In this document: positions 7,760 to 16,284 of the stretch, in pieces | Layout: each line of letters begins with the position of its first letter | Numbering within the stretch: the stretch's first letter is position 1 | Source: Bradyrhizobium betae | Lineage (GTDB): Bacteria; Pseudomonadota; Alphaproteobacteria; Rhizobiales; Xanthobacteraceae | Direction: 5' to 3' | Assembly (NCBI RefSeq): GCF_008932115.1 | Contig: NZ_CP044544.1 | Location: 205,308-269,307 of the forward strand | DNA: 64,000 nucleotides | Notes under the pieces: generated by a model | The model's database searches: none | What the model saw: the letters and a program-made list of their open reading frames with translations, nothing else | Told to the model about the DNA's origin: nothing | Program-made: the position numbers and the translations under genes

Positions 7760-8548
7760 TCAATACGCGAGCAAGGCGCCTACAACCGCGCCCAGCATAT
7801 TGAGCGCGTCACGCGTGCCATCAGCCTCTCCCTTTTCGAAGTCATCGTCAGTCTGTCCCATAGTATTAGTGACATGGGCCAAACATAGCAGCCGAACACC
7901 CGCAATCCGGGCGAAAGTGTAAAGCGCTGCGGCCTCCATCTCGACGGCAAGGATCCCCTTCTCGCGTGCAGCTTCAATAGCTTCAGCGGTTTCGCGAAAC
8001 GGGGCGTCCGTCGTCCAGCTTGAGCCAACGACCGCCTGCAGCGTTGTTTCGAGTATCGCATCGGCCGCCACTTTCACCATCTGCGGATCGGCCTCTGCAA
8101 ATTCAGAAGGGGTCGCATAGTGATAGCTCGTTCCCTCATCGCGGAGCGCTCGATCAATAATGACAAAATACGGCGGAGTTTTTGATGGCAGGATCTGGCC
8201 CGCCGACGTTAGGCTCACTAGCAAACGGCAACCACTTGCGAACAATTCTTCTGCCACGAGCACCGCGAATGGGGCTCCCACAACGCGGCCAATAATTCCT
8301 ACCTGCTGCCCCGCAAGCAGGAATGTGTCGAGCTCGGTATGGTAACAGGGCCAACCTGCAAATGGCTTGGCTCGCCCCGTCTCGCGTAGGACACGCACGA
8401 GGTCTCCATCGGGGTCCAGTAGACATACCGAGGGCACCTGAACCGCTGCTATATTCTTTTGGCGTCTTGCCTCGCGCAGCAGCGTCGAAGGTACGAATAC
8501 TGACGGCGACGAGGCGTGCTTATTGTCGAGTATCGGGGGCGTAACCAT
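7760..8548 (-). CDS. Nucleoside phosphorylase family protein
   Basis: This 262-residue protein has the purine/uridine phosphorylase fold. Readable features are a phosphate-binding-like GRVVGAPFAVLVAEELFA, LVSLTSAGQI, and the nucleoside-binding EMEAAALYTFARIAGV, which is nearly identical to the conserved EMEAAAL motif of the PNP/UDP family. The N-terminal 60 residues are less typical. It transfers phosphate to a nucleoside, releasing base and sugar-1-phosphate; the exact base cannot be told. It diverges from the methyltransferase with 42 bases between the starts, so the two probably share regulatory DNA (TCACCGGTGA at 8566-8575 is a small palindrome). Confidence 0.85.
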   Translation of the reverse strand: MVTPPILDNKHASSPSVFVPSTLLREARRQKNIAAVQVPSVCLLDPDGDLVRVLRETGRAKPFAGWPCYHTELDTFLLAGQQVGIIGRVVGAPFAVLVAEELFASGCRLLVSLTSAGQILPSKTPPYFVIIDRALRDEGTSYHYATPSEFAEADPQMVKVAADAILETTLQAVVGSSWTTDAPFRETAEAIEAAREKGILAVEMEAAALYTFARIAGVRLLCLAHVTNTMGQTDDDFEKGEADGTRDALNMLGAVVGALLAY

Positions 8549-8590
8549 TTTGGGTCAACCTTACATCACCGGTGATGAATGGGAGTTTTC

Positions 8591-9148
8591 ATGAGCGACG
8601 AGAATCGTCAAGCGCATTGGGATGAAGTCTATACCAGCAAGGGTGAGAATGCGGGTAGCTGGTTTCAGGAGAACCCGGCTCTATCGCTCGAACTGATTAA
8701 GCTCGCTGGAGTAACTTCGGCCTCAGCCATCGTGGATATCGGAGGAGGTGCGTCACGTGTTGTTGATGGTCTGATTGCCAACGGGTTCGAGCGTGTAACA
8801 GTGCTCGAATGGGTGACGGTGGATGTGACAAAATGGGAGCCGTCAGAAAATTACGATATTTGGCACGATCGCGCAGCGTTTCATTTTCTCACGGAGGCTG
8901 CCGATCGCATCGCCTACACGCGCCGACTCAAAACGGCACTCAGATCAGGCGGCCACATTATCATTGGAACGTTTGCTCTAGACGGCCCGGAGCGATGCAG
9001 TGGTTTACCAGTCATTCGTTATGATGCGGCAGGTCTGTCAGAAGAGATTGGACCGGAATTTGAATTAATCGCCACCCAGCCGCATGAACATATCACGCCG
9101 CGCGGTGCAACGCAGCGATTCCAATTCAGCACTTTCCGAAGAACATAA
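8591..9148 (+). CDS. Class I SAM methyltransferase with an internal deletion
   Basis: The start MSDENRQ at 8591 is preceded by GGGAG. The protein (about 185 residues) opens like the small class I methyltransferases (HWDEVYTSKG, then SWFQENPALSLELI), has motif I (AIVDIGGGASRVVDGL) and a typical C-terminal half (YDIWHDRAAFHFLTE, then LRSGGHIIIGTFALDGPERC). After VTVLEW the chain jumps to VTVDVTKWEP. Relatives carry about 25 residues here, including the acidic loop that holds the SAM ribose. The loss is in frame. The product is therefore likely shorter than normal and may not bind SAM properly. Confidence 0.8.
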   Translation: MSDENRQAHWDEVYTSKGENAGSWFQENPALSLELIKLAGVTSASAIVDIGGGASRVVDGLIANGFERVTVLEWVTVDVTKWEPSENYDIWHDRAAFHFLTEAADRIAYTRRLKTALRSGGHIIIGTFALDGPERCSGLPVIRYDAAGLSEEIGPEFELIATQPHEHITPRGATQRFQFSTFRRT

Positions 9149-9734
9149 CCGTACTCAATGACATTGCAATTGATCCGAGCGTGATGTTTGTGCGCCTGCA
9201 CTGAATATCGAAGCAAGCGAAAACCTCTATGTCGTCTCGTCTCGCGGCTCTGCGCTGATGCAGGCCATATACAATGACTATCCGTCAGAGACGTGTCTCC
9301 CATAAACGCCGCGCGTTGGCGACGACACAAATTGATCGCCAGCTCTAGGGCACACTCAAGAGCTGGCGGAAATCCGCAGAGCTGCGCTGCCATCGGTTCG
9401 ACAGTGCTGTACCGTAAGCGTCGGGAATGCGCTGAGCGCAAAAAGTTTTAAGATGTTGATAAGAGCAAGAAATGCTACGCAAAGATTAAAGCTGTGAAAG
9501 GTCCGATGGACGTTCTAAATGGGCTCGATTCAATCGACCTCATGGTTTGTAAGATGAGACTGTCAAGGGCGTCAGGATAAAGCGACGTCCGAGCGAATGA
9601 ACCACGTCCTGTTCGCGCACAAGTCTTGGACCGAAGATTGGCACCATTCTATTGTAATGGAAAAGCCATCGAGTGGGCGCGGCGGTTTCCCTAAGTAGCG
9701 TGGCCTTTTGCCCCGGGATGTGAGTGAATTGGCG
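9149..9734. other. 586-base stretch without a recognised gene
   Basis: Neither strand gives a convincing protein here; the minus-strand open frames are non-homologous or shadows of the response regulator. It contains one inverted repeat (listed separately) and presumably the promoter of the two-component operon at its right end. Confidence 0.5.
9338..9367. repeat. 9-bp inverted repeat
   Basis: GCCAGCTCT (9338-9346) and AGAGCTGGC (9359-9367) are perfect complements around a 12-base loop. It could terminate the methyltransferase transcript, but there is no T-run. Confidence 0.4.
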
Positions 9735-10394
9735 ATGCGCGTTCTGCTCTTGGAAGACGACGCGATGATCGGCGAGGGCCTTTCCCGGACGCTTGCGGAG
9801 GAAGGCATGTCGGTAGATTGGGTGCGCGCCGGCGGAGAGGCGGAAGCCGCGCTCGCCGATGGCGGACATGCGATTGTGCTGCTCGACCTCGGGCTGCCTG
9901 GCGTTGAAGGTCTCGATCTTTTGAAGGCGGCGCGGAGCCGGGGGTTCGATACACCTGTGCTGATCATCACGGCGCGCGAAGGGCTTGATTCTCGGGTGGC
10001 CGGGCTCGATCTCGGCGCGGACGACTATCTCGTCAAACCGTTCGAGACACGGGAGTTGCTCGCCAGAATGCGCGCGGTCCTTCGCCGTCGGGCGGGCAGC
10101 GCGACATCCTATCTGGTGACGGGCACGATTGAGCTCAACACCGAGACCCATGAGTTGTCGCATGCCGACATCGTGCAGGTATTGCCTGCCCGCGAGTACG
10201 CTTTGATGCACGCCTTGATGGAGCGCCCGGGTCGTATTCTTTCCCGCGCGCAGGTGGAGGAGCGTATTTACGGCTGGGGAGAAGAGGTGGAAAGCAACGC
10301 GGTCGATGCCCTGATCTACTCGATACGGCGCAAGTTTGGGAAGGACATCATCTTCAATGTGAGGGGGGCGGGCTGGATGGTACAAAAATCATGA
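9735..10394 (+). CDS. OmpR/QseB-type response regulator
   Basis: This 219-residue regulator starts at ATG 9735 (MRVLLLEDDAM). The receiver domain has acidic residues EDD at 7-9, the phospho-acceptor Asp51 in HAIVLLDLGLPG, and the Lys of ADDYLVKPF. The winged-helix output domain ends KFGKDIIFNVRGAGWM, typical of QseB/PmrA-like regulators. It overlaps its kinase by ATGA. A close paralogue lies on the minus strand at 31484-32575. Downstream targets are likely the PepSY and COG4705 genes that follow. Confidence 0.93.
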   Translation: MRVLLLEDDAMIGEGLSRTLAEEGMSVDWVRAGGEAEAALADGGHAIVLLDLGLPGVEGLDLLKAARSRGFDTPVLIITAREGLDSRVAGLDLGADDYLVKPFETRELLARMRAVLRRRAGSATSYLVTGTIELNTETHELSHADIVQVLPAREYALMHALMERPGRILSRAQVEERIYGWGEEVESNAVDALIYSIRRKFGKDIIFNVRGAGWMVQKS

Positions 10395-11704
10395 CGACGG
10401 TATCGCTCCGGCGAGCAACCCTTGTCTCGATGACCGTTCTTCTGACCTTGGTCGGCGCCGCCGCGATGTTGCTCGCCTACAAGCTTGCGCGTGACGAAGC
10501 CGCTGATTTTCTTGACGGGCAGCTACGCCAGGTTGCACTCAACGCCGGTTTGGGTCTTCCCGATGCTGACGCGCCGCCGGCCAGCGATCAGGATCCGGAA
10601 GATCAGATTGCGGTAACGATCTGGAAGGGTGGCGTCGTTGTCCATACCACGCTTCGCGGTCTCAATATCGCGCGGCCGAGGAAACCTGGCTTTGAAAATG
10701 TCGTCATCGCCGGCGAACCTTGGCGGGTTTATTCAACGGACAACGACACCTGGACCGTGCTGGTCGCGCAGCGCGACAAGGTTCGTCAGGAGTTTGCCCG
10801 AAGCGCCGCCGTGGGGGCCGCGGCGCCGATCCTGATCGTCATACCGCTGTCCTGGCTCGTCGTCGGCTGGGCGCTGAACCGGATGCTTGGACGGTTGGAC
10901 ACCTTGGCGCGAGATATCGCCAATCGAAGTGCGGTAGCGGCCGCAGCCATTCCCCTCACCGGAATTCCGGTCGAAGTGGCGCCTCTGGTCGAAAGCATGA
11001 ACGGCCTGATCGAGCGCCTGCGCGCCGCCGTCGAAGCGCAGAAGCGGTTTCTCTCCGACGCGGCGCATGAACTCCGCACCCCGCTCGCCGCGATGCAAAT
11101 CCAGGTAGATAACCTCAAGATCAACAGTTCCGGTTCGGTCGGAGCGGAATTCGAGGCTGGCAAGGCGGCACTTGCGCAGGGCGTAAGGCGCGCGAGCGCC
11201 CTCGTCGGTCAACTGCTGCGACTGGCTCGCCTCGATGAACCCGTAGCACCCCTCAGCGAAACGGTTGAGGTGGGTCCGCTGCTGCTCGACTGCGTCGGCG
11301 ATCATGTGGTGCTGGCCGAACACAAGGGCATCGATCTCGGGGCCCGGATGGAGACGTCCGCGACGCTGCATGGTTCGGTCGAGGAATTGCGCGTTCTATT
11401 CGCAAACCTGATCGATAACGCCGTGCGGTACACGCCCTCCGGCGGGCAGGTGGACGTTTCCCTGACTCTGCGCGACGGGCGAAGCGTTGTCGAGGTTCTG
11501 GATACGGGTACCGGTTTGCCGCCCGGCGCCGTTTCCCGCATCTTCGATCGGTTCTATCGCGCGTCGCCGCCGGACGTCGAGGGAACCGGTCTGGGGCTGG
11601 CGATCGCGCGGCGAATTGCCGAGCGCAACGGTCTTGTCCTGACCGTCGAGAATCGCCCCGACGGGGCCGCCGGCGTTCTCGCGCGCGTCACATTACCGGC
11701 ATAG
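10391..11704 (+). CDS. Sensor histidine kinase (QseC/PmrB-like)
   Basis: This 437-residue membrane kinase has a helix at residues 14-31, a periplasmic domain of about 125 residues (ASDQDPEDQIAVTIWKGG), a second helix near 145-165 (AAPILIVIPLSWLVVGWAL) and a HAMP linker. The phospho-acceptor His is in FLSDAAHELRTPLAAMQ, and the ATPase domain has the N box LFANLIDNAVRYTP, DTGTGLP, and the G2 box GTGLGLAIARRIA. It is complete, unlike its decayed paralogue at 30611-31921. PepSY and membrane genes immediately downstream suggest an envelope signal. Confidence 0.93.
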   Translation: MTTVSLRRATLVSMTVLLTLVGAAAMLLAYKLARDEAADFLDGQLRQVALNAGLGLPDADAPPASDQDPEDQIAVTIWKGGVVVHTTLRGLNIARPRKPGFENVVIAGEPWRVYSTDNDTWTVLVAQRDKVRQEFARSAAVGAAAPILIVIPLSWLVVGWALNRMLGRLDTLARDIANRSAVAAAAIPLTGIPVEVAPLVESMNGLIERLRAAVEAQKRFLSDAAHELRTPLAAMQIQVDNLKINSSGSVGAEFEAGKAALAQGVRRASALVGQLLRLARLDEPVAPLSETVEVGPLLLDCVGDHVVLAEHKGIDLGARMETSATLHGSVEELRVLFANLIDNAVRYTPSGGQVDVSLTLRDGRSVVEVLDTGTGLPPGAVSRIFDRFYRASPPDVEGTGLGLAIARRIAERNGLVLTVENRPDGAAGVLARVTLPA

Positions 11705-11837
11705 CGCTCTTTTTTCTTCTCGCCCCACCCAGGCTCATTTTGTCCTCAGTCTCCGGGGCCATGGTCATCTCATCGGAGCGGGCCGTCGCCGACGCGTCGC
11801 GCATCCGTTCGCAAGCGGGGGCGAATTGGAGAGACAC

Positions 11838-12155
11838 ATGATCAGGACTACCCCGTATCGCCTGGGCGCCTTGGGCGCCGCAGGTATCTTGCTGGCGCTC
11901 GCGGCGCCAGCGCTGGCCTACACCGGTCAAAAGCTTGCCGGTCAAGCGAAGGTCACCATTACGCAGGCCCGGGAAACCGCCCTCAAGGCCCATCCCGGGA
12001 AAGTCACCGACGAAGAGCTTGAGCGCGAATCCGGAGGCAGCGGCCTGCGTTATTCGTTCGACATCAAGAACGGCTCGCGGACGCAGGAAGTCGGCGTCGA
12101 TGCCGCGAGCGGCAAGGTGCTCGAAAACAAGACAGAAGGTCCTCATCCGGACTGA
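11838..12155 (+). CDS. Secreted PepSY-domain protein
   Basis: The start is MIRTTPYRL at 11838, seven bases after GGAGAG. A signal peptide (LGAAGILLALAAPALA) is followed by one PepSY domain: VTITQARETALKAHPGKV, then ELERESGGSGLRYSFDIKN, then EVGVDAASGKVL. The mature part is only about 80 residues. PepSY domains are thought to inhibit or modulate envelope enzymes or act as sensors next to two-component systems. It sits between the kinase and the first COG4705 gene. A paralogue with the same core (GGSGLRYSFDIK) is at 29186-29521. Confidence 0.88.
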   Translation: MIRTTPYRLGALGAAGILLALAAPALAYTGQKLAGQAKVTITQARETALKAHPGKVTDEELERESGGSGLRYSFDIKNGSRTQEVGVDAASGKVLENKTEGPHPD

Positions 12156-12234
12156 CCCGCAGCATGGTCCCACGAACAAACCCGGTGCGTCCTCGCACGC
12201 GCCGGGTGGCCGGCTACATAACGGAAATGCAATC

Positions 12235-12993
12235 ATGACCCCAGCCCAGAAATTCGCATTGAGCAAAGTCCCTGAAGTCACGCTCGGCTTCTGGATCATC
12301 AAAATTCTTGCCACAACGCTCGGCGAGACCGGCGGTGACACCGTCACCATGACGCTGAACTGGGGTTATTTGGCGGGAACAGCCTTGTTCGCGGTGCTGC
12401 TCATCGCGTTCGTGATCGCACAGATCGTCGCGAAGCGCTTTCACCCGTTTCTCTACTGGGCGACCATCGTGGCCTCGACCACCTTTGGCACCACGATGGC
12501 CGACTTCGCCGACCGATCGCTCGGGATCGGTTATACCGGCGGCTCATCGCTGCTGTTTCTCTGCCTCGTGAGCGTCCTCGGGCTTTGGTATTGGTCGGAG
12601 GGAACGGTATCGGTCAACACTGTCTCTACGCCGAAGGTCGAGGCGTTTTACTGGGGAGCGATCACGTTCTCGCAAACCCTCGGCACTGCGCTCGGCGACT
12701 GGCTGGCCGACACCGGCGGCCTTGGTTATGAAGGGGGCGCTCTCGTCTTTGCGGCCGGGCTGGCCGTCGTTGTCGCACTCTATTATCGCACAAACGTGTC
12801 GCGGGTGCTGCTGTTCTGGGCGGCCTTCATTCTGACCCGTCCGCTCGGCGCGACGGTCGGCGACTTCCTCGATAAACCGGTCGCTGCCGGGGGTCTCAGT
12901 CTCAGCAGACCGCTCGCATCGGCGGTGATCGCAGCCTTCATCCTTGCGTGCCTGATCCTGTTGCCGCAGCGCGCGGGCAAGCATCCGGCATGA
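12235..12993 (+). CDS. COG4705-family membrane protein, copy 1
   Basis: This 252-residue integral membrane protein has about eight helices. It starts at ATG 12235 after GGAAATG. Shared family signatures are KVPEVTLGFWIIKILATTLG near the N-terminus, FADRSLGIGYTGG, QTLGTALGDWLADTGGLGYE, and FILTRPLGATVGDFLDKP near the C-terminus. The second and fourth signatures look like an internal repeat (TLGxxxGDxLA and PLGAxxGDxLD), suggesting two related halves. No function is established for this family that I can name. Four copies occur in this window, always near a PepSY gene or two-component system or in a remnant of one. Confidence 0.85.
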   Translation: MTPAQKFALSKVPEVTLGFWIIKILATTLGETGGDTVTMTLNWGYLAGTALFAVLLIAFVIAQIVAKRFHPFLYWATIVASTTFGTTMADFADRSLGIGYTGGSSLLFLCLVSVLGLWYWSEGTVSVNTVSTPKVEAFYWGAITFSQTLGTALGDWLADTGGLGYEGGALVFAAGLAVVVALYYRTNVSRVLLFWAAFILTRPLGATVGDFLDKPVAAGGLSLSRPLASAVIAAFILACLILLPQRAGKHPA

Positions 12994-13154
12994 CGCTACT
13001 GCGTCGGCAAGCGATGGCGATCCTCATGAGCGTTCGCAAATTTTCAAGCGTGGCGCGTCGAGCGATGCAGGATCCGTAGCCGTCGGAGAGCGGCTCCCAT
13101 GTTCAATTTGTCAATTTGTCGTTCAATCAGCAATCGTTGTTCGGAGAAAGCCGC

Positions 13155-13931
13155 ATGTACAGAATCGTCAGCACAGAAGCCAGCAAGGTGCCGGCAATCA
13201 CGCTCGGATTCTGGGTCATCAAGATATTCGCGACCACCCTGGGCGAGGTGGGCGGCAACGCGGTAACATTGACGTTGGGTCTCGGTTATCTGATCGGCAC
13301 TGCAATCTTTGCCACCGTATTGATTGCGGCCGTGAGTGCTCAGATTAGGGCGAAGCGATTTCAGCCCTTCCTGTACTGGGCCGCCATCACGGCGACCACG
13401 CTCGCCGGAACGACGCTTGCCGACTTGGTCGATCGTTCGCTCGGCATTGGCTATCTCGGCGGCTCCCTGTCGCTCTTCACGATGGTCATGGCGACACTGG
13501 GCTTGTGGTACTGGTCGCTCGGCTCCGTCTCCGTCGAAACCGTTACGTCGCCCAAAGTCGAAGCGTTCTACTGGGCGACCATCATGTTCTCGCAGACCCT
13601 CGGCACGGCGCTCGGCGACTGGATGGCAGATGACACCGGGCTCGGTTACAACGGCAGTGCGCTTGTGATCGCCGTCGTCTTGGCAATCGTCGCTGTTCTT
13701 TACTTCTTTACGACGATGTCTCGCACCACGTTGTTCTGGGCCGCTTTCATCCTGACGCGCCCGCTGGGCGCCACGATCGCCAACTCACTTGACAAGCCGA
13801 TCGCCGCCGGGGGGCTTGCCATTGGAGATTTTTCCGTCTCGGCGGCCCTCATCGTTGTCATTACCGTTTGTATCCTCGTTATTCCGCAGCGGCCGGGACC
13901 GCATCCCGCGGCATTTTCGCCGCGTCCCTGA
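13155..13931 (+). CDS. COG4705-family membrane protein, copy 2
   Basis: This 258-residue paralogue of the preceding gene has the same signatures: KVPAITLGFWVIKIFATTLG, LVDRSLGIGYLGG, QTLGTALGDWMAD, and FILTRPLGATIANSLDKP. In the last, the GD of copy 1 is replaced by AN. The start at 13155 has GGAGAAAG twelve bases upstream; an earlier ATG at 13116 lacks a site. The tandem pair probably arose by local duplication and may form a heteromer (inference). Confidence 0.85.
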   Translation: MYRIVSTEASKVPAITLGFWVIKIFATTLGEVGGNAVTLTLGLGYLIGTAIFATVLIAAVSAQIRAKRFQPFLYWAAITATTLAGTTLADLVDRSLGIGYLGGSLSLFTMVMATLGLWYWSLGSVSVETVTSPKVEAFYWATIMFSQTLGTALGDWMADDTGLGYNGSALVIAVVLAIVAVLYFFTTMSRTTLFWAAFILTRPLGATIANSLDKPIAAGGLAIGDFSVSAALIVVITVCILVIPQRPGPHPAAFSPRP

Positions 13932-13971
13932 GATTAGGCGTTGGTTGAAGACTACATCATGGAGTTCTCAA

Positions 13972-14220
13972 ATGGAGGAACATCGTTCAACACCGCGTCG
14001 CGGGGTCTCCTTTGGTGGAGGTGCGATCAGTTGCTCAATTCGAAATCTTTCCGAGTACGGCGCCTAGCTTGACGTGACATCACCCATCGGAATTCCTGAC
14101 GTCTTTTCCCTGGTAATGGAGAACGGCGCGCATCAGTGCCGGGTTATCTGGCGCAAGGAGAAGCGTATCGGTGTTCGCTTCACCGCATCGCATTCCGATG
14201 ACCAAAAACGGGAAACATAG
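13972..14220 (+). pseudogene. PilZ-domain protein with internal stop
   Basis: The frame from ATG 13972 encodes MEEHRSTPRRGVSFGGGAIS and then IRNLSEYGA before an in-frame TAG (14065-14067). It continues LDVTSPIGIPDVFSLV, then CRVIWRKEKRIGVRF to 14220. Compared with the intact PilZ at 29644-29898, the start is shortened around RRGVSFGGG and one codon is a stop. PilZ proteins bind c-di-GMP through an RxxxR motif plus a later (D/N)xSxxG, here NLSEYG. The gene is probably dead unless the stop is read through. Confidence 0.75.
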
Positions 14221-14287
14221 CCTTGATCGTATTCCGAAGGTGGTCGTCAGACGGTCGATAGGATCGGTCGTGTCGGAGGAGATCCAC

Positions 14288-14491
14288 CTACGTCCGATGC
14301 CGCCAGACACTCTCGGTGAGAATCACGGCAAGACCGGCGAACAGGATTGCGCCGCCCCAGGCCGAGCCCGGAATCAGCCATGGCAGCACAAGCCACGCGA
14401 CGCCAAGCCATACAACGATTGTGATTGCAAAGCTGCCGTCATCCACGAACAGGCCGTAAAGCTCCAGAATGATCGTCTTGAACCAGCGCAT
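14288..14491 (-). CDS. Small two-helix membrane protein
   Basis: This 67-residue protein starts MRWFKTIILELYGLFVDDGS at 14491, with AGGAG seven bases upstream. Two hydrophobic helices follow (AITIVVWLGVAWLVLPWLI and AWGGAILFAGLAVILTESVW). It begins ten bases after the stop of the COG4280-like gene and is probably in one operon with it. No family name is known to me. Confidence 0.7.
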   Translation of the reverse strand: MRWFKTIILELYGLFVDDGSFAITIVVWLGVAWLVLPWLIPGSAWGGAILFAGLAVILTESVWRHRT

Positions 14492-14501
14492 GCATGAGCT
14501 C

Positions 14502-15263
14502 CTATCGTTTCGCGGCATCGCGCGCGGCAAACCGGGCCCGGCAAAGCGAGGTTGCGATCAATGCGATGATCAGAAAGCCAGCGACGAGACCAAGGATCGA
14601 CCAGTCCTGCCCCGGCCATCGAAGTCCCATGCCTTCGCCAACCCAGAAAGCCCCAAAGGCGGAGAGCAATACACCGACCATGAACTTCAAGGTATTCTCC
14701 GGAATGGATGCCAAAGGTTTGTGAACGACAAAGCCAAGCAGGACGACGACAAGCAGCGCGGCCAGCGCCCCCACGCTCGCCGGAACAAGCAAGCCCACGC
14801 CGCCGGAACCGACAGCGATAACAATGAAGACTACCTCTGTGCCCTCGAGCATCGTGATTTTGAAAGCTGTTGCGATGGCGACCTTGTCCCATCCTCGCCC
14901 ACGCTGCGCGAGCTTGCGCAGCGATTCCGTTTGCCTGGAATAGATCGCGTTCTCGTCATGCAAAGGAATAACTCCGGCCGAACGCAGGATTGCCTTGCGC
15001 AGCCATCGCATTCCGAAGAGGAGCAGAAGCAGTCCGACGGCGAGCTGGACGACATCCAGCGGGATACGCGTGAGCGCCGGACCGATAGCCACGACGATGG
15101 CCAGCAGCACGCCAAGCGCGGCCCCACTTCCGATCAGTGCACCGCTCCAGCCGCGGACCGCGCCCACGGCCAGAACCACGGTCAGAGCTTCGACGAACTC
15201 GACGAGTGAGGCCAGAAATGCGGCAATCGCCGGCGGCCAAGCATGCGCCCAATTAACGATCAT
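14502..15263 (-). CDS. COG4280-like polytopic membrane protein
   Basis: This 253-residue protein has about seven helices. The first helix carries FLASLVEFVEALTVVLAVG, and a second acidic motif FKITMLEGTEVVFIVIAVG occurs in the middle. The two motifs (E-x-x-E-A-L-T and E-G-x-E-V-V) look like a repeated acidic membrane motif of a cation transporter of the LysE/TMEM165 type. This is inference, as the family is described only as a predicted membrane protein. It lies opposite to the surrounding two-component operon, with the small membrane gene downstream. Confidence 0.75.
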   Translation of the reverse strand: MIVNWAHAWPPAIAAFLASLVEFVEALTVVLAVGAVRGWSGALIGSGAALGVLLAIVVAIGPALTRIPLDVVQLAVGLLLLLFGMRWLRKAILRSAGVIPLHDENAIYSRQTESLRKLAQRGRGWDKVAIATAFKITMLEGTEVVFIVIAVGSGGVGLLVPASVGALAALLVVVLLGFVVHKPLASIPENTLKFMVGVLLSAFGAFWVGEGMGLRWPGQDWSILGLVAGFLIIALIATSLCRARFAARDAAKR

Positions 15264-15557
15264 GTTACTTCTTCCGATGAGAATTTGAGACAGCGCACCG
15301 ACGCGAACCGGTGATGCAAGATGAATTTAGGTACACCGAGTATTGTATCATTGTCGGCGAGCGAATCCTCCGTGAAGGAAACCGACACTTGCCGAATACG
15401 GAAAATGGGACGACCTATCTTTCCGCAGAATGGTGGGTCTGCGTTGAAAGCGCCAACATTGAGTGTCGATTTTGTTTCCGCCCCGACCGCGCCCAATTCA
15501 GACGCGATGGTCCTAACCTTCCTCCCGCGCCGATGCGGACGTATTGCTGAGAGAACG
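15264..15557. other. Intergenic stretch, nothing recognised
   Basis: Between the divergent COG4280-like and PAP2 genes there are 294 bases. Open frames run through it on both strands, but none has a ribosome-binding site or a recognisable domain. It should hold both promoters. Confidence 0.4.
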
Positions 15558-16172
15558 ATGGAAACCTGGAATACCGCACTTTTTCTGGCCCTCAATGCCC
15601 CGGCTTCAGCGAATGTCGTAACGATAGCGTTCGCCAAGGTAGCCGCGGAATATCTCGTTTATGTGGCCGCCGTTCTGGCGGTATGCTTGTGGATTCGAGG
15701 CGTGCGCGACCAACGGGATGCGTTGATTTCGATCGGGACCGGGCTCCTGACCGCGTTTGTACTGAGCTGGACCATTGGCCTTCTCTGGTATCATCCACGC
15801 CCCTTCGCGATAGGCTTGGGCCACACCCTTCTCGCCCACTCGCCCGACAGCTCTTTTCCGAGCGATCACACCACATTCCTTTGGACCTTCGGCTTCGGTC
15901 TCCTCGTCACGCGAGTACAGCGCGGGTGGGGATGGGTATTGGTTCTCGCCGGTCTTGCGACGGCCTTGGCTCGAATCTACGTGGGCGTTCACTTTCCTCT
16001 CGATATGGTCGGATCCGCCGTTGTCGCGGCCACAGGTGCTGCTGTGGCATGGGCTGTTCATCTTCACGTTGCAGACCGTATTCTGCCGCTGATAGAGCGG
16101 TCTTACGAATTTTTGCTACATGCCCTCCGTTTGCCCAAGGGGATTTTCCCCCGCCGCGTCGCTGATCGATGA
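15558..16172 (+). CDS. PAP2-family phosphatase (BcrC/UppP-like)
   Basis: The start METWNTALFLALNAP is at 15558. The 204-residue membrane protein has five or six helices and the three phosphatase motifs: WYHPRPFAIG, then DSSFPSDHTTFLW (PSDH), then RIYVGVHFPLDMVG (RxxxxxHxxxD). This is the BcrC type that removes phosphate from undecaprenyl pyrophosphate in the envelope; action on other lipid phosphates is possible. A paralogue is at 29965-30558. Longer upstream starts in the same frame are not supported. Confidence 0.87.
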   Translation: METWNTALFLALNAPASANVVTIAFAKVAAEYLVYVAAVLAVCLWIRGVRDQRDALISIGTGLLTAFVLSWTIGLLWYHPRPFAIGLGHTLLAHSPDSSFPSDHTTFLWTFGFGLLVTRVQRGWGWVLVLAGLATALARIYVGVHFPLDMVGSAVVAATGAAVAWAVHLHVADRILPLIERSYEFLLHALRLPKGIFPRRVADR

Positions 16173-16284
16173 AGCGTTTTGAGATAACGCTCGTCACGGG
16201 CAGGTGCCAGCCGTTCAAAAACTTCGATCTCAGCAATCATCTTTCCTGTCGTTTGCTCGTTTCTTTCGGGTCGCTTTCGATACA

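Noticed and set aside
9540..10385. Minus-strand frame of 281 codons
   Set aside because: It lies opposite the response regulator, which has a clear receiver and output domain; the antisense product has no known features.
11935..12234. Upstream extension of COG4705 copy 1 to a start at 11935
   Set aside because: It would overlap the PepSY gene in another frame; ATG 12235 has a ribosome-binding site and matches the family start.
13102..13118. Short tandem CAATTTGT repeat before COG4705 copy 2
   Set aside because: Only two units; likely chance.
15264..15557. Possible transposase relic between the COG4280-like and PAP2 genes
   Set aside because: Open frames on both strands looked protein-like in places, but no motif could be matched to a known transposase.
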